A DNA stretch of 64,000 nucleotides from contig NZ_JAHKPS010000022.1 in the NCBI RefSeq assembly GCF_018860565.1, positions 765,631 through 829,630 of the forward strand. The letters run 5' to 3'. The translations under genes and the position numbers were made by a program. The notes beneath the pieces are model-generated. The model was not told the origin of the DNA, did not search any database, and saw only the letters and a list, made by a program, of their open reading frames with translations. This document shows, piece by piece, positions 9,050 through 17,924 of the stretch (position 1 is the stretch's first letter; each line of letters begins with the position of its first letter). This stretch comes from Winogradskyella psychrotolerans (GTDB lineage Bacteria > Bacteroidota > Bacteroidia > Flavobacteriales > Flavobacteriaceae).

Positions 9050-10168
9050 TTAGTCTTTAGTTTTAACCGCGTCATAAATTAGTTTAGCGGTTTGTGCACT
9101 AGCTCCTCGTCCGCCCAATATTTGCTCTAATTCGTAATAATCTAAAAAGAGTTGTTCTCGTTTTTTGGTATCTAAAATAGCAGTTAATTCTTTTTTTAGT
9201 CGTGTTTTGTTTAAATCTCCTTGAATGAGTTCTGTTACGACTTCCCTGTCCATAATTAAGTTCACCAGCGAAATATATTTTAAAGTAATAATTCGTTTAG
9301 CAATTTGATATGAAATAGCATTAGCTTTATAGCATACAACTTGTGGTACTTTAAATAATGCGGTTTCAAGGGTTGCAGTACCTGAAGTCACTAAAGCTGC
9401 CGTCGAAATACTCAATAAATCATAGGTTTTATTAGAAATAAATTTAATGTTTTTCTTTTTAATAAAACTTTTGTAAAACTCGTAGTCTTGACTTGGAGCA
9501 CCAGCAATTACAAATTGATAATCTTTAAAATCATCAACTAAACTTAGCATAACACCAAGCATTTTTGTGATTTCTTGTTTTCGACTTCCAGGTAATAATG
9601 CAATAATAGGTTGGTCGTTAAGATTATGTGTCTTTCTAAAAACGCTGTCATCAACTTGAGGTCTATCTGCAATAGCATCAATTAAAGGATGTCCAACAAA
9701 ATGAACATCGTAGTTGTATTTTTTGTAGAATGCTTTTTCAAAAGGAAGGATGCAATACATCGCATCTACATACTGCTTTATTTTTTCAACTCTACTTGCT
9801 CTAGAAGCCCAAACTTGAGGGGAAATATAATAATGCGTTTTAAAATTAAGTGCTTTTGCCCATTTTGCTATTCTAAGATTAAAACCGGAATTGTCAATAA
9901 AAACAATAACATCGGGTTGAAATGTTTCAATATCAGCTTTGCAAAATTTTATTTGACCTAAAACTTTCCTGAGGTTAAGAATCACTTCAGCAAACCCCAT
10001 AAATTGACGCTCTTTATAATGCATTACCAATTCCCCTCCAACGCTTTGCATGAGATCTCCACCCCAAAATCTGATGTTGGCTTCCTTATCTTGTTTAAAT
10101 AAGGCTTTCATAAGATTAGAACCATGTAAGTCTCCTGAAGCTTCTCCAGCAATGATATAATACTTCAT
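9050..10168 (-). CDS. lpxB: Lipid-A-disaccharide synthase
   Basis: Glycosyltransferase (GT19) that joins UDP-2,3-diacylglucosamine to lipid X to form the lipid A disaccharide, acting at the inner face of the inner membrane. Residues 7-13 carry the family motif AGEASGD. Other family segments are FWGGDLMQSVGG, FIDNSGFNLR, YYISPQVWASR, LPGSRKQEI and TSGTATLETALF. At 372 residues it has the usual family length. Lies 25 bp downstream of surE and 10 bp upstream of the NlpC lipoprotein gene. It shows that the organism makes lipid A and so has an outer membrane. ATG start at 10168. Confidence 0.96.
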   Translation of the reverse strand: MKYYIIAGEASGDLHGSNLMKALFKQDKEANIRFWGGDLMQSVGGELVMHYKERQFMGFAEVILNLRKVLGQIKFCKADIETFQPDVIVFIDNSGFNLRIAKWAKALNFKTHYYISPQVWASRASRVEKIKQYVDAMYCILPFEKAFYKKYNYDVHFVGHPLIDAIADRPQVDDSVFRKTHNLNDQPIIALLPGSRKQEITKMLGVMLSLVDDFKDYQFVIAGAPSQDYEFYKSFIKKKNIKFISNKTYDLLSISTAALVTSGTATLETALFKVPQVVCYKANAISYQIAKRIITLKYISLVNLIMDREVVTELIQGDLNKTRLKKELTAILDTKKREQLFLDYYELEQILGGRGASAQTAKLIYDAVKTKD

Positions 10169-10193
10169 TTGTTTAAATTAGGTTTGTGTTGTT

Positions 10194-10967
10194 TTAATCA
10201 TTCAAGTTCCAAGTATTTAATTTTTGAATGGTGTGGTGCGCTGTTAAATCGAAATGAACAGGAACAACAGAAACATAACCGTGTTCTAAAGCCCATTCGT
10301 CCGTATCTTCACCTTTGTCCATATTTACAAATTTACCTGTTAGCCAATAATATTCGCGTCCAGATGGATTAGTACGCTTGTCAAACTCTTCTTTCCAATT
10401 CGCTTTTGCTTGTCGGCAAACTTTAATACCTTTTATAGCCTCTTTTTCAAGATTTGGAAGATTGACGTTTAATACAACGCCATCTGGTAAACCATGTTCC
10501 AAAACTTGTTTCGTTATGGTTTCTATAAAAGGCTTACAGTGTTCAAAATTAGCATTCCAATTGTAATCCAAAAGAGAAAAACCGATGGCAGGAATACCTT
10601 CAATACCAGCTTCTAAAGCAGCACTCATTGTGCCAGAATAAATAATATTTATTGATGAATTAGAGCCGTGGTTAATTCCTGAAACACAGATGTCTGGTCG
10701 TCGTTCTAAAATTTCATTTACTGCTAGTTTTACACAATCTGCAGGAGTTCCTGAGCAACTGTATTCGGGTTGTTTGCCATCAATCGTTACTTTTTCCATG
10801 TGTAAAGTAGAATTAATGGTAATGGCATGTCCCATGGCGCTTTGTGGACTATCTGGCGCAACTACGACAACATCTCCAATAGTATGCATTACTGAAATTA
10901 AGGTTCTAATTCCTGGGGCTGTAATACCATCATCATTGGTAACTAAAATTAAAGGGCGTGCAGACAT
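10194..10967 (-). CDS. surE: 5'/3'-nucleotidase SurE
   Basis: Cytoplasmic metal-dependent nucleoside monophosphatase and survival protein. The N-terminal metal site is LVTNDDG (Asp12-Asp13), followed by GHAITI, SGTPADCV, SGINHGSN and YSGTMSAALEA, all diagnostic of SurE. The ATG at 10967 (MSARPLIL) is chosen over a TTG three codons upstream because it places the Rossmann-like first strand at the usual distance. Gives 257 residues, the normal family size. First gene of the minus-strand run surE-lpxB-nlpC-comEC. No clear TAnnTTTG promoter was found in the 249-bp gap shared with the divergent protease gene. Confidence 0.95.
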   Translation of the reverse strand: MSARPLILVTNDDGITAPGIRTLISVMHTIGDVVVVAPDSPQSAMGHAITINSTLHMEKVTIDGKQPEYSCSGTPADCVKLAVNEILERRPDICVSGINHGSNSSINIIYSGTMSAALEAGIEGIPAIGFSLLDYNWNANFEHCKPFIETITKQVLEHGLPDGVVLNVNLPNLEKEAIKGIKVCRQAKANWKEEFDKRTNPSGREYYWLTGKFVNMDKGEDTDEWALEHGYVSVVPVHFDLTAHHTIQKLNTWNLND

Positions 10968-11225
10968 TTCGTACAAAGAATTAATGAGTTGTAAAAATAG
11001 TAAAAAGCTTTGGTTTTATACATTATATCGTGTTTAACAAAAAATTAGTGTCTCGTTTTTTTATGGCACGATTTTTTCATCTATTTTAGTGAAAAATTGA
11101 AATCTACTTAAAATAGATATTTAAAATAATAAAAATGAATTGCTTCTTTCTAAAGTTTTTTAATGGAAACTATGAGGTAAAAGCAAAACTCATTTTTACC
11201 AAATCAAACAATAAATAAAAGAAGA

Positions 11226-13370
11226 ATGAAAGGGAATTATAAGTTTTTACTGCTAGCGTTGTTAATAGCGTTCGCTTCATGCAGTTTTACAACTAAGAAA
11301 TTTGAAGATCCAGATAAAGATAAATTGCTTATACAACTTATTACGTATCTCTTAGATCAAGGTCATTTTGATCCAAAAGATATTAATGATGATTTTTCAA
11401 CGCATGTTTTTGACGTTTATTTAAATAATTTAGATCCGTTTAAACGTTATTTCTATGAATCAGATATCGAAGAATTTGAAGCATATAGGGATAAAATAGA
11501 CGATCAAATTAAAGCTTATGACGTCTCGTTTTTTAACCTTACACACGAACGCCTGTTGCTGCGTATTCAAGAATCTAAAAAGATTTACACAGATGTGTTA
11601 GAAAAGCCTTTCGATTTTTCAAAAGAAGAAAATTATAATGCAGATTATGAAGCACTCACTTATGTTACAAATAAGCGAGAAATGAAAGAACGTTGGAGGC
11701 AACAACTTAAGTTTTCTACTATTGCTAATTATGATGATGCTCTTTCTCAGCTTTCTTCTGATGAAGAGTCAGGTGAAGAAGTAAAACCAAAAGAGAAGAA
11801 GTCAATTAAAGAAGTAGAAGCTGAAGCACGATTGACAACCAAAAAATCATTAGATGAGCTTTACGATTACATTGAGGACAGAAGACGTCAAGATTGGTTT
11901 TCTGTATATATTAATGCTATTGTAGAAGAGTTTGATCCACATACGTTTTACTTTGCGCCAGAAGACAAAGAGCGTTTTGATAGAGATATTTCTGGGAAGT
12001 TTGAAGGAATAGGCGCACGTTTACAAAAGAAAGTTGACGGTATCATGGTCAATGAAATTATAAGTGGTGGACCTGCTTGGAGAGCCAATGAATTGGAGGT
12101 TGGCGACCAGATTCTTAAAGTGAAACAAGAGGATGAAAAAGAAGCAGTTAACGTCGTTGGTATGCGTTTAGATGATGCTATTAAATTTATTAAAGGACCA
12201 AAAGGAACTGTTGTAACATTAACTTTAAAGAAAGTAGATGGTACTATTCAAGATATATCTATTAAGCGAGATGTTGTAGAGTTAGAAGAAACCTATGCAA
12301 AATCGTCTATAGTAGAAAAAGAGGGTAAAACCTTTGGGATTATCAATTTGCCTAAGTTTTATATCAGTTTTGAAGATTATAACGAAAGAAATGCAGCTTC
12401 AGATATTAAACAAGAAATTTTAAGATTAAAAGAACAAGGTGTTGAAGGTTTGGTGATGGATTTAAGAAATAATGGAGGTGGTTCTTTACAAACAGTTGTA
12501 GATATAGCAGGCTTATTTATTGAAGAAGGTCCTGTTGTGCAAGTAAAAACTACAGGTGAAGCTAAAGAAGTGCTTAGTGATAAAGATAAATCAATAGTTT
12601 GGGATGGACCGTTAGTTATTTTAGTTAACGAATTATCGGCTTCGGCTTCTGAGATTTTGGCGGCAGCAATGCAAGATTATAAAAGAGGAATTGTTATTGG
12701 TAGTAAACAAACCTATGGTAAAGGTACTGTGCAAACTGTATGGGATTTAAACCGAATGGTAAGGAATAATACGAAAGGAGATATGGGAGCCTTGAAGTTT
12801 ACAACTCAGAAATTTTATAGAATAAATGGTGGTTCAACGCAATTAGAAGGAGTTAAGAGTGATGTGGTGGTTCCGGATCGTTATAGCTATATTGATATTG
12901 GTGAAAAAAACCAAGAAAACCCATTACCATGGGATAAAATTGATGCAGCAGATTATGATGTTTGGGAAAATTATTTTGATTATGAAACCACAATTAGCAA
13001 GAGTAAAGCGCGTATGGCAGCAAATGAGCAGCTAAAACTTATAGATGCTAATGCGCAGTGGGTTAAAAAAATAAGAGACCGTGAAAATTATTCGTTAAAC
13101 TATGATGCCTATAAAAAGGAAATGGAAATTAATGAAGAAGAAGCCAAGCGTTTTTCGAAATTATCAGAATATAAAACAAACCTAACTTTTAACTCTTTGC
13201 CTTACGAATTAAAATTGATGGATAAAGATTCTGTGTTAATGGAAAAAAGAAACCGTTGGCATACAGCTTTATCAAAAGACGTATATGTTGAGGAAGCTAT
13301 AAATGTACTTAATGACTTAAGAATGACTTATGCTATTAAAAATAAAGTAGCAAATTCTGTGAAGAATTAA
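11226..13370 (+). CDS. prc: C-terminal processing (tail-specific) peptidase, S41 family lipoprotein
   Basis: Periplasmic serine protease of the Prc/Tsp type that degrades or trims envelope proteins from their C termini. A lipoprotein signal ends in lipobox AFASC (lipid Cys19). A helical N-terminal domain, a PDZ domain (about residues 240-330, beginning at SGKFEGIGARL) and the S41 core follow. The catalytic Ser lies in ELSASASE (about residue 473) and the Lys in YGKGTVQ (about residue 499), giving a Ser-Lys dyad. The C-terminal ~150 residues match the extra domain of long Prc proteins. At 714 residues it fits the long Prc class. The next gene starts 8 bp later and is probably co-transcribed. 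The symbol is by family similarity. Confidence 0.92.
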   Translation: MKGNYKFLLLALLIAFASCSFTTKKFEDPDKDKLLIQLITYLLDQGHFDPKDINDDFSTHVFDVYLNNLDPFKRYFYESDIEEFEAYRDKIDDQIKAYDVSFFNLTHERLLLRIQESKKIYTDVLEKPFDFSKEENYNADYEALTYVTNKREMKERWRQQLKFSTIANYDDALSQLSSDEESGEEVKPKEKKSIKEVEAEARLTTKKSLDELYDYIEDRRRQDWFSVYINAIVEEFDPHTFYFAPEDKERFDRDISGKFEGIGARLQKKVDGIMVNEIISGGPAWRANELEVGDQILKVKQEDEKEAVNVVGMRLDDAIKFIKGPKGTVVTLTLKKVDGTIQDISIKRDVVELEETYAKSSIVEKEGKTFGIINLPKFYISFEDYNERNAASDIKQEILRLKEQGVEGLVMDLRNNGGGSLQTVVDIAGLFIEEGPVVQVKTTGEAKEVLSDKDKSIVWDGPLVILVNELSASASEILAAAMQDYKRGIVIGSKQTYGKGTVQTVWDLNRMVRNNTKGDMGALKFTTQKFYRINGGSTQLEGVKSDVVVPDRYSYIDIGEKNQENPLPWDKIDAADYDVWENYFDYETTISKSKARMAANEQLKLIDANAQWVKKIRDRENYSLNYDAYKKEMEINEEEAKRFSKLSEYKTNLTFNSLPYELKLMDKDSVLMEKRNRWHTALSKDVYVEEAINVLNDLRMTYAIKNKVANSVKN

Positions 13371-13378
13371 TGTTATAA

Positions 13379-14473
13379 ATGAGCAATCAAAGTAATTCAT
13401 TATCAAAATTGGCGCTTCAAAAGTTCAAAAAAAACTTTTGGGGCGTTTTTAGTATGGGAGTTATTGCTTGTATTGGGTTAATTTCTGTATTTGCATATCT
13501 GTTTGCTCCTGATGCTTCAAAAAATGCAAATCAGATGCATTTGTCTATTCATTCTAAACCACCTGGATTTCAAGTTCAAATGTTAACTATTCCATCAGGA
13601 ATTGAAACAGAACAAAACTTTTTTTCAAAATTATTTTTAGGATCTAACAATACTGATACTGAAATCCCTATTCAATCTTACAGCTTAAAAAATGGTGTTT
13701 TACATTATGTGGAATATGCTTCTGATGGATTACAAGGTATAGAAAAGCAAATAGAGTTATCAAGGTTTCCAGATTCCAATTTCAATGATTATATAGAGAA
13801 TAGAAGCTTTGTTTTTGGTACGGATAAATATGGAAGAGATTATTTAAGCCGAGTTTTAATAGGTTCTCGTATTTCTTTCTTTATTGGTTTTGTCGCTGTT
13901 TTTATATCGTTAATAGTTGGGCTGTTAATGGGAAGTTTGGCTGGTTATTACGGTGGTAAGGTCGATGCTTTTATTATGTGGATTATTAATATCACATGGT
14001 CTATTCCAACCTTATTATTAGTTATTGCTATTACTTTAGCCTTAGGTAAAGGTTTTTGGCAAGTTTTTATTGCTGTAGGGTTAACAATGTGGGTAGAAGT
14101 GGCAAGAGTAGTAAGAGGGCAGATTATAAGTGCTAAGGAAATGCAATATGTAACCGCAGCAAGAGCTTTGGGGTATAATGATTACAGAATTATAACAAAG
14201 CACATCTTACCTAATGTTTTTGGTCCCTTAATTGTGATTTCAGCGGCTAATTTCGCTGCTGCAATTTTAATAGAAAGTGGATTGAGTTTTTTAGGTATTG
14301 GTGCGCAACCGCCAATGGCAAGTTGGGGTGCTATGATAAAAGATCACTATAATTATATCATATTAGGAAAACCATATTTGGCTTTAATACCTGGCTTTTG
14401 TATTATGGTATTAGTAATGGCTTTTATGTTGGTTGGTAATGCGCTTAGAGATGCTTTAGATGTAAAGGCCTAG
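13379..14473 (+). CDS. ABC transporter permease, DppC/OppC (oligopeptide/nickel) type
   Basis: Inner-membrane permease subunit of a peptide- or nickel-type ABC importer. The N-terminal helix (about residues 20-45) is followed by an extracytoplasmic segment of about 105 residues, longer than in typical DppC. The conserved FGTDKYGRDYLSRVLIGSRIS entry is present in part (GTDKYGRDY), then five helices with the EAA motif AARALGYNDYRIITKHILPNV that contacts the ATPase. At 364 residues it is somewhat longer than E. coli DppC. It follows the S41 protease gene by 8 bp. No partner permease, ATPase or binding protein is in this window, so its partners must be encoded elsewhere. Confidence 0.88.
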   Translation: MSNQSNSLSKLALQKFKKNFWGVFSMGVIACIGLISVFAYLFAPDASKNANQMHLSIHSKPPGFQVQMLTIPSGIETEQNFFSKLFLGSNNTDTEIPIQSYSLKNGVLHYVEYASDGLQGIEKQIELSRFPDSNFNDYIENRSFVFGTDKYGRDYLSRVLIGSRISFFIGFVAVFISLIVGLLMGSLAGYYGGKVDAFIMWIINITWSIPTLLLVIAITLALGKGFWQVFIAVGLTMWVEVARVVRGQIISAKEMQYVTAARALGYNDYRIITKHILPNVFGPLIVISAANFAAAILIESGLSFLGIGAQPPMASWGAMIKDHYNYIILGKPYLALIPGFCIMVLVMAFMLVGNALRDALDVKA

Positions 14474-14482
14474 TTTTTTATA

Positions 14483-15100
14483 TTACAGATTAGACCTTAA
14501 TTGTTCAATCTCTTCATTTGTCGTTGCAATAAACTCTAAAACGTCGTCTTTGCCAATGCTTTTAGAAGAAGATGTTATAAAATAAGGAGGTAGTTCTTCC
14601 CAGAATTTAAGCAATTCTTTGCAATATTCGTCAACTTGTCGCTCTATGGCCTTAGGTTTTAATTTGTCTGCTTTGGTAAATATAATACCAAAAGGAATTT
14701 CACTTTCTCCTAAATACTGCATAAATTCTAAATCAATAGGTTGCGGTTTGTGTCGCACATCTACCAATACAAATGCAGAAACGAGTTGCTGGCGTTGTTC
14801 AAAATAATTAGTAATAAACTTCTGAAACTTTTGCTTAGAACTCTTAGAAACACGAGCATAACCATAACCAGGTAAATCTACCAAATACCAATCTTCATTA
14901 ATAATAAAATGATTGATTAATTGTGTTTTTCCGGGTCTTCCAGATGTTTTTGCTAAACTTTTCCTGTCGGTTAGCATATTTATAAGTGAAGATTTTCCAA
15001 CATTACTTCTGCCTATAAAAGCGTATTCTGGTAAGTTGTTTTTAGGACACTTTTCCACTTCGGAATTACTAACTACAAATTCAGCTGATTTTATTTTCAT
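14483..15100 (-). CDS. engB: Ribosome biogenesis GTP-binding protein EngB (YsxC/YihA)
   Basis: Essential small GTPase that assists large ribosomal subunit assembly in the cytoplasm. The 205-residue protein has G1 GRSNVGKSS (residues 30-38), G3 DLPGYG, and G4 FTKADK, with the G2 threonine in KTQLINHF. The length is normal. Convergent with the ABC permease, whose stop is only 9 bp away; downstream of an alpha/beta hydrolase gene on the same strand with a 94-bp gap. ATG start at 15100 places the conserved AEFVVSNSEVEKCP leader at the N terminus. Confidence 0.96.
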   Translation of the reverse strand: MKIKSAEFVVSNSEVEKCPKNNLPEYAFIGRSNVGKSSLINMLTDRKSLAKTSGRPGKTQLINHFIINEDWYLVDLPGYGYARVSKSSKQKFQKFITNYFEQRQQLVSAFVLVDVRHKPQPIDLEFMQYLGESEIPFGIIFTKADKLKPKAIERQVDEYCKELLKFWEELPPYFITSSSKSIGKDDVLEFIATTNEEIEQLRSNL

Positions 15101-15172
15101 CTCTCGTTCCTAACAAAGTAGGAATCTTTTAAATTAAACTTAAGGTAATATATATGCGATTTATACTTTTTG

Positions 15173-15205
15173 CAAAAAAAAACGTCAAGCGGTTTTAAAA
15201 TCCGC
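15173..15205 (-). terminator. Weak candidate terminator between hydrolase and engB
   Basis: Read on the minus strand, CGCGG near the hydrolase stop can pair with a downstream CCG/CGTT arm interrupted by a bulge, and a run of nine T residues follows. The stem is imperfect, so it may only attenuate transcription into engB. Confidence 0.35.
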
Positions 15206-15959
15206 GTTTTTCAAGCCAAGCATTTAAAATTGTATTAAATTCTTCAGGGTGTTCCATCATAGCGGCATGTCCACACTTATCAATCCAGTGCAATTCAGAA
15301 TCTGGTAACAGTTCATGAAATTCTTCAGCAACCTCAGGTGGTGTCACGGTATCATTCTTTCCCCAGATAATACAAATCGGAGTTTCCATCTTAGGTAAAT
15401 CCTTAGCCATATTATGTCTAATAGCGCTTTTTGCAATCGCTAAAGTTTTTATTAGTTTGTTTCTGTCGTTAACCGTTTCGTAAACTTCATCTACAATGTC
15501 TTTTGTTGCAACTGCTGGATCGTAAAAAACATCTTGGGCTTTCTTTTTTATAACTTCGTAATCACTACGTTTAGTGTAACCACCTCCCATAGCGCTTTCG
15601 TAAAGCCCTGAGCTTCCTGTAATAATAAGGGCTCTTACTTTTTCAGGATTTAGTTTTGTGTAGTATAAGCCAATATGTCCACCAAGAGAATTTCCTAATA
15701 AAATAACATCATTTAAGCCTTTAAACTCAATAAAAGCTTTTAAGTAATTGGCAAAGCTTTTTACGTTAGTTTTTAGTAGTGACATGGTGTAAATAGGTAG
15801 TTCTGGAATAATAACCTTATAGCCTTTTGAGCTAAAGTGTTTAGTCACAGCATCAAAATTACTGAGCCCACCCATTAATCCATGCAACACGATAATTGGT
15901 GTGCCTTCGCCTACTTCAATATATCTATAATCCTTTTCTTTTTTTAAAAGGTGTGTCAT
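15195..15959 (-). CDS. Alpha/beta hydrolase
   Basis: Soluble serine hydrolase of unknown substrate, 254 residues. The oxyanion region is VLHGLMGG, the nucleophile elbow GNSLGG (Ser91), the acid probably Asp in WGKNDTVTPP, and the base His in CGHAAMMEHP. The full triad is present and no signal peptide is seen. The ATG at 15959 is preferred over a TTG two codons upstream. A TAnnTTTG-type element sits 29-36 bp upstream. Divergent from mraZ, the first dcw gene, with a 285-bp gap. It could be an esterase, a haloperoxidase-like enzyme or a C-C hydrolase; I cannot choose between them. Confidence 0.87.
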   Translation of the reverse strand: MTHLLKKEKDYRYIEVGEGTPIIVLHGLMGGLSNFDAVTKHFSSKGYKVIIPELPIYTMSLLKTNVKSFANYLKAFIEFKGLNDVILLGNSLGGHIGLYYTKLNPEKVRALIITGSSGLYESAMGGGYTKRSDYEVIKKKAQDVFYDPAVATKDIVDEVYETVNDRNKLIKTLAIAKSAIRHNMAKDLPKMETPICIIWGKNDTVTPPEVAEEFHELLPDSELHWIDKCGHAAMMEHPEEFNTILNAWLEKRGF

Positions 15960-15987
15960 TTGCAAGTTAGTGCTTATGTGTTAAAAA

Positions 15988-15995
15988 CAAATATA
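15988..15995 (-). promoter_or_regulatory. Candidate -7 promoter element for the alpha/beta hydrolase
   Basis: The minus strand reads TATATTTG, matching the Bacteroidota -7 consensus TAnnTTTG, 29 bp upstream of the ATG. No good -33 element is seen at standard distance. Confidence 0.45.
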
Positions 15996-16167
15996 ACCAA
16001 ATCCTTTAGAATATAAATATTATCAATAAAATATCAATTTTTTTTATCTGAGAACTTCTAGGTTAACGATGTTAATAATTCCCACTTTGAAAATTATAGT
16101 ACGTAAGTCGAATTTACTGGCTTTAAAATAATTTGAATGTATTTCAAATCAAAACTTATCAACAAAT

Positions 16168-16233
16168 GTGGTAGAATGTGGTAAAAAGTGGTGATTTTTT
16201 CAATATCTTTGAATATTAATCGTTAAAGTGGTA
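16168..16233 (+). promoter_or_regulatory. MraZ operator and dcw promoter
   Basis: Three direct repeats, GTGGTA, GTGGTA and GTGGTG, start at 16168, 16178 and 16188, exactly 10 bp apart. This is the known architecture of MraZ binding sites (tandem GTGG-type boxes on one DNA face). A fourth GTGGTA starts at 16228, again on the 10-bp phase. Between them is TATCTTTG (16204-16211), a perfect TAnnTTTG -7 element. The three boxes cover the -33 region and the fourth lies just after the expected start of transcription, so bound MraZ should block RNA polymerase. The regulation is inferred from the family. Confidence 0.85.
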
Positions 16234-16244
16234 AACGAAACCTT

Positions 16245-16715
16245 TTGAATTCATTTATAGGAACATACGAATGTAAAGCTGATGCCAAAGGAAGGCTAAT
16301 GATACCTGCTGTGCTAAAAAAACAGTTGTCATCGGCCTTACAGGATGGTTTTGTTTTAAAGCGCGCTGTATTTCAGCCGTGTTTGGAGCTGTATCCAATG
16401 TCTGAATGGAATAAGATGATGGAGAAAATAAATAAGCTCAACCGTTTTAAGAAAAAGAATAATGATTTTATTAGACGTTTTACTGCTGGAGTTAAAATAG
16501 TAGAGGTAGATAGTGCTGGGCGATTATTAATTCCGAAAGATTTAATCGGTTTTTCTGGTATTACTAAAGCGGTGGTTTTGGCCTCTGCGGTAAATATTCT
16601 TGAAATCTGGGATAAAGATAAATACGAACAAGCTATTGATGATGCGGCTTCAGATTTTGCTGATTTGGCCGAAGAAGTCATGGGACAAGAGGAAGATGAC
16701 AATGGATTATCATAA
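16245..16715 (+). CDS. mraZ: Transcriptional regulator MraZ
   Basis: First gene of the dcw cluster. MraZ is a DNA-binding protein with two SpoVT/AbrB-type half-domains that forms a ring and represses its own operon. Both halves carry the DxxxR motif: DAKGRLMIP near residues 13-21 and DSAGRLLIP near residues 87-95. The protein has 156 residues, typical for the family. The start must be TTG at 16245: an in-frame TAA at 16224 lies upstream, no ATG or GTG comes between, and the conserved IGTYECKADAKGR segment begins immediately afterwards. The rsmH start overlaps its 3' end by about 20 bp. Confidence 0.95.
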   Translation: MNSFIGTYECKADAKGRLMIPAVLKKQLSSALQDGFVLKRAVFQPCLELYPMSEWNKMMEKINKLNRFKKKNNDFIRRFTAGVKIVEVDSAGRLLIPKDLIGFSGITKAVVLASAVNILEIWDKDKYEQAIDDAASDFADLAEEVMGQEEDDNGLS

Positions 16716-17598
16716 TGCAGTATTACTAAAAGAAACCGTTGATGGTTTAGCTATTAAACCAGATGGAGTATACGTCGATGTTACGTTTGGTGGTGGTGGT
16801 CATAGTAGAGAAATTTTATCTAGGTTAGGACCTAACGGAAAATTGTATGCTTTTGATCAGGATAAAGATGCTTTAGCAAATGCAATTGATGATAATCGTT
16901 TTGTGTTGATTAATGAGAACTTTAGATTCATAAAACGGTTTTTAAGATTTTATGGAGCTAAAGAGGTTGATGGTGTTTTGGCAGATTTCGGAGTGTCGTC
17001 GCATCAGTTTGATGTTGCAGAGCGTGGTTTTTCTACGCGTTTTGAAGCGGATTTAGATATGCGAATGAATCAAGATAGTAAGTTGTCTGCTTTTGAAGTT
17101 GTTAATAATTATGATGAAGAGCAGTTAAGAACGGTCTTGTTTCAATACGGTGAATTGCGACAAGCTCCAGCAATGGCGAGGGTCATTGTTGAAGAACGTA
17201 AGCAAGCGGAAATAAAAACAAGCGAACAATTAAAGGCGGTTTTAAAACCGTTTTTAAATCATCAAAAAGAGAATAAGGTTTTGGCGCAAATCTATCAAGC
17301 AATTCGTATTGAAGTGAATCAAGAAATTGAAGTGTTAAAAGAATTGTTGCTTCAGACACCTGAAATCTTAAAAAAAGAGGGGCGTTTGAGTTTTATCTCA
17401 TACCATTCTTTAGAGGATAGATTGGTGAAACGTTTTATTAGAAATGGACTGTTTGAAGGAGAACCTGAAAGAGATGTGTTTGGGAATTTTGAAGTGCCTT
17501 TAAAAAAAGTGGGAGGTTTAATTGTGCCTTCCAAAGAAGAAATAAAACAAAACAATAGAGCTAGAAGTGCGAAACTGAGGATTGCTAAAAAAATATGA
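16696..17598 (+). CDS. rsmH: 16S rRNA (cytosine(1402)-N(4))-methyltransferase
   Basis: SAM-dependent methyltransferase (MraW) that modifies C1402 in the ribosomal P site. The 300-residue protein begins MTMDYHNAVLLKETVDGL, with the SAM motif VDVTFGGGGHS (residues 27-37), ADFGVSSHQFD, and the C-terminal SYHSLEDRLVK signature. The ATG at 16696 (or 16702, two codons on) is chosen because longer versions would add sequence unlike the family that overlaps mraZ deeply. The stop codon overlaps the ftsL start (ATGA). Standard second gene of dcw clusters. Confidence 0.95.
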   Translation: MTMDYHNAVLLKETVDGLAIKPDGVYVDVTFGGGGHSREILSRLGPNGKLYAFDQDKDALANAIDDNRFVLINENFRFIKRFLRFYGAKEVDGVLADFGVSSHQFDVAERGFSTRFEADLDMRMNQDSKLSAFEVVNNYDEEQLRTVLFQYGELRQAPAMARVIVEERKQAEIKTSEQLKAVLKPFLNHQKENKVLAQIYQAIRIEVNQEIEVLKELLLQTPEILKKEGRLSFISYHSLEDRLVKRFIRNGLFEGEPERDVFGNFEVPLKKVGGLIVPSKEEIKQNNRARSAKLRIAKKI

Positions 17599-17921
17599 AA
17601 AAAAACATATACGGCATATTAAAAGGGAAGTTTCTAATCAGTGATGATTCGTTTAAAAATTGGCGTATCATCATTTTTATTTCATTTCTAGCAATCATAA
17701 TGATTGCAAGTTCGCATAGTGCGGATCAAAAAGTATATGAAATCGCAAAGTTAACTAATGAAGTAAAAGAGTTGCGTTCGGCATTTGTAGATAAAAGAGG
17801 AAAGCTTATGCAGCTTAAAAAAGAATCTTTTGTAGAAGCCGAAATGAAAGATAAAGGAATTGGGATTTCTTTAAACCCACCAACAAAAATAATAGTAAAA
17901 TCACAAAAGCAAGAACGATAA
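17595..17921 (+). CDS. ftsL: FtsL-like cell division protein
   Basis: Small bitopic division protein, 108 residues, assigned from position between rsmH and ftsI and from topology, as FtsL sequences diverge greatly. A cytoplasmic N terminus of about 35 residues precedes a single transmembrane helix (IIIFISFLAIIMIASSH, about residues 26-44). A periplasmic, heptad-like coiled coil with LTNEVKELRSAFVDKRGKLMQLK follows. Known FtsL proteins pair with the FtsB/DivIC coiled coil and FtsQ to activate FtsW-FtsI. Start overlaps the rsmH stop. Its TAA stop is in the same frame as ftsI, with one codon between. Confidence 0.85.
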   Translation: MKKNIYGILKGKFLISDDSFKNWRIIIFISFLAIIMIASSHSADQKVYEIAKLTNEVKELRSAFVDKRGKLMQLKKESFVEAEMKDKGIGISLNPPTKIIVKSQKQER

Positions 17922-17924
17922 GCT

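Noticed and set aside
11172..11200. Small inverted repeats (GGTAAAA/TTTTACC and ATGAG/CTCAT) in the leader of the S41 protease gene
   Set aside because: The arms interleave and the folds exclude one another, with only 5-7 bp each in AT-rich sequence. Too weak to call a riboswitch or attenuator.
16373..16702. 109-codon minus-strand frame inside mraZ
   Set aside because: Antisense shadow of a conserved gene, with low-complexity Ser-rich translation.
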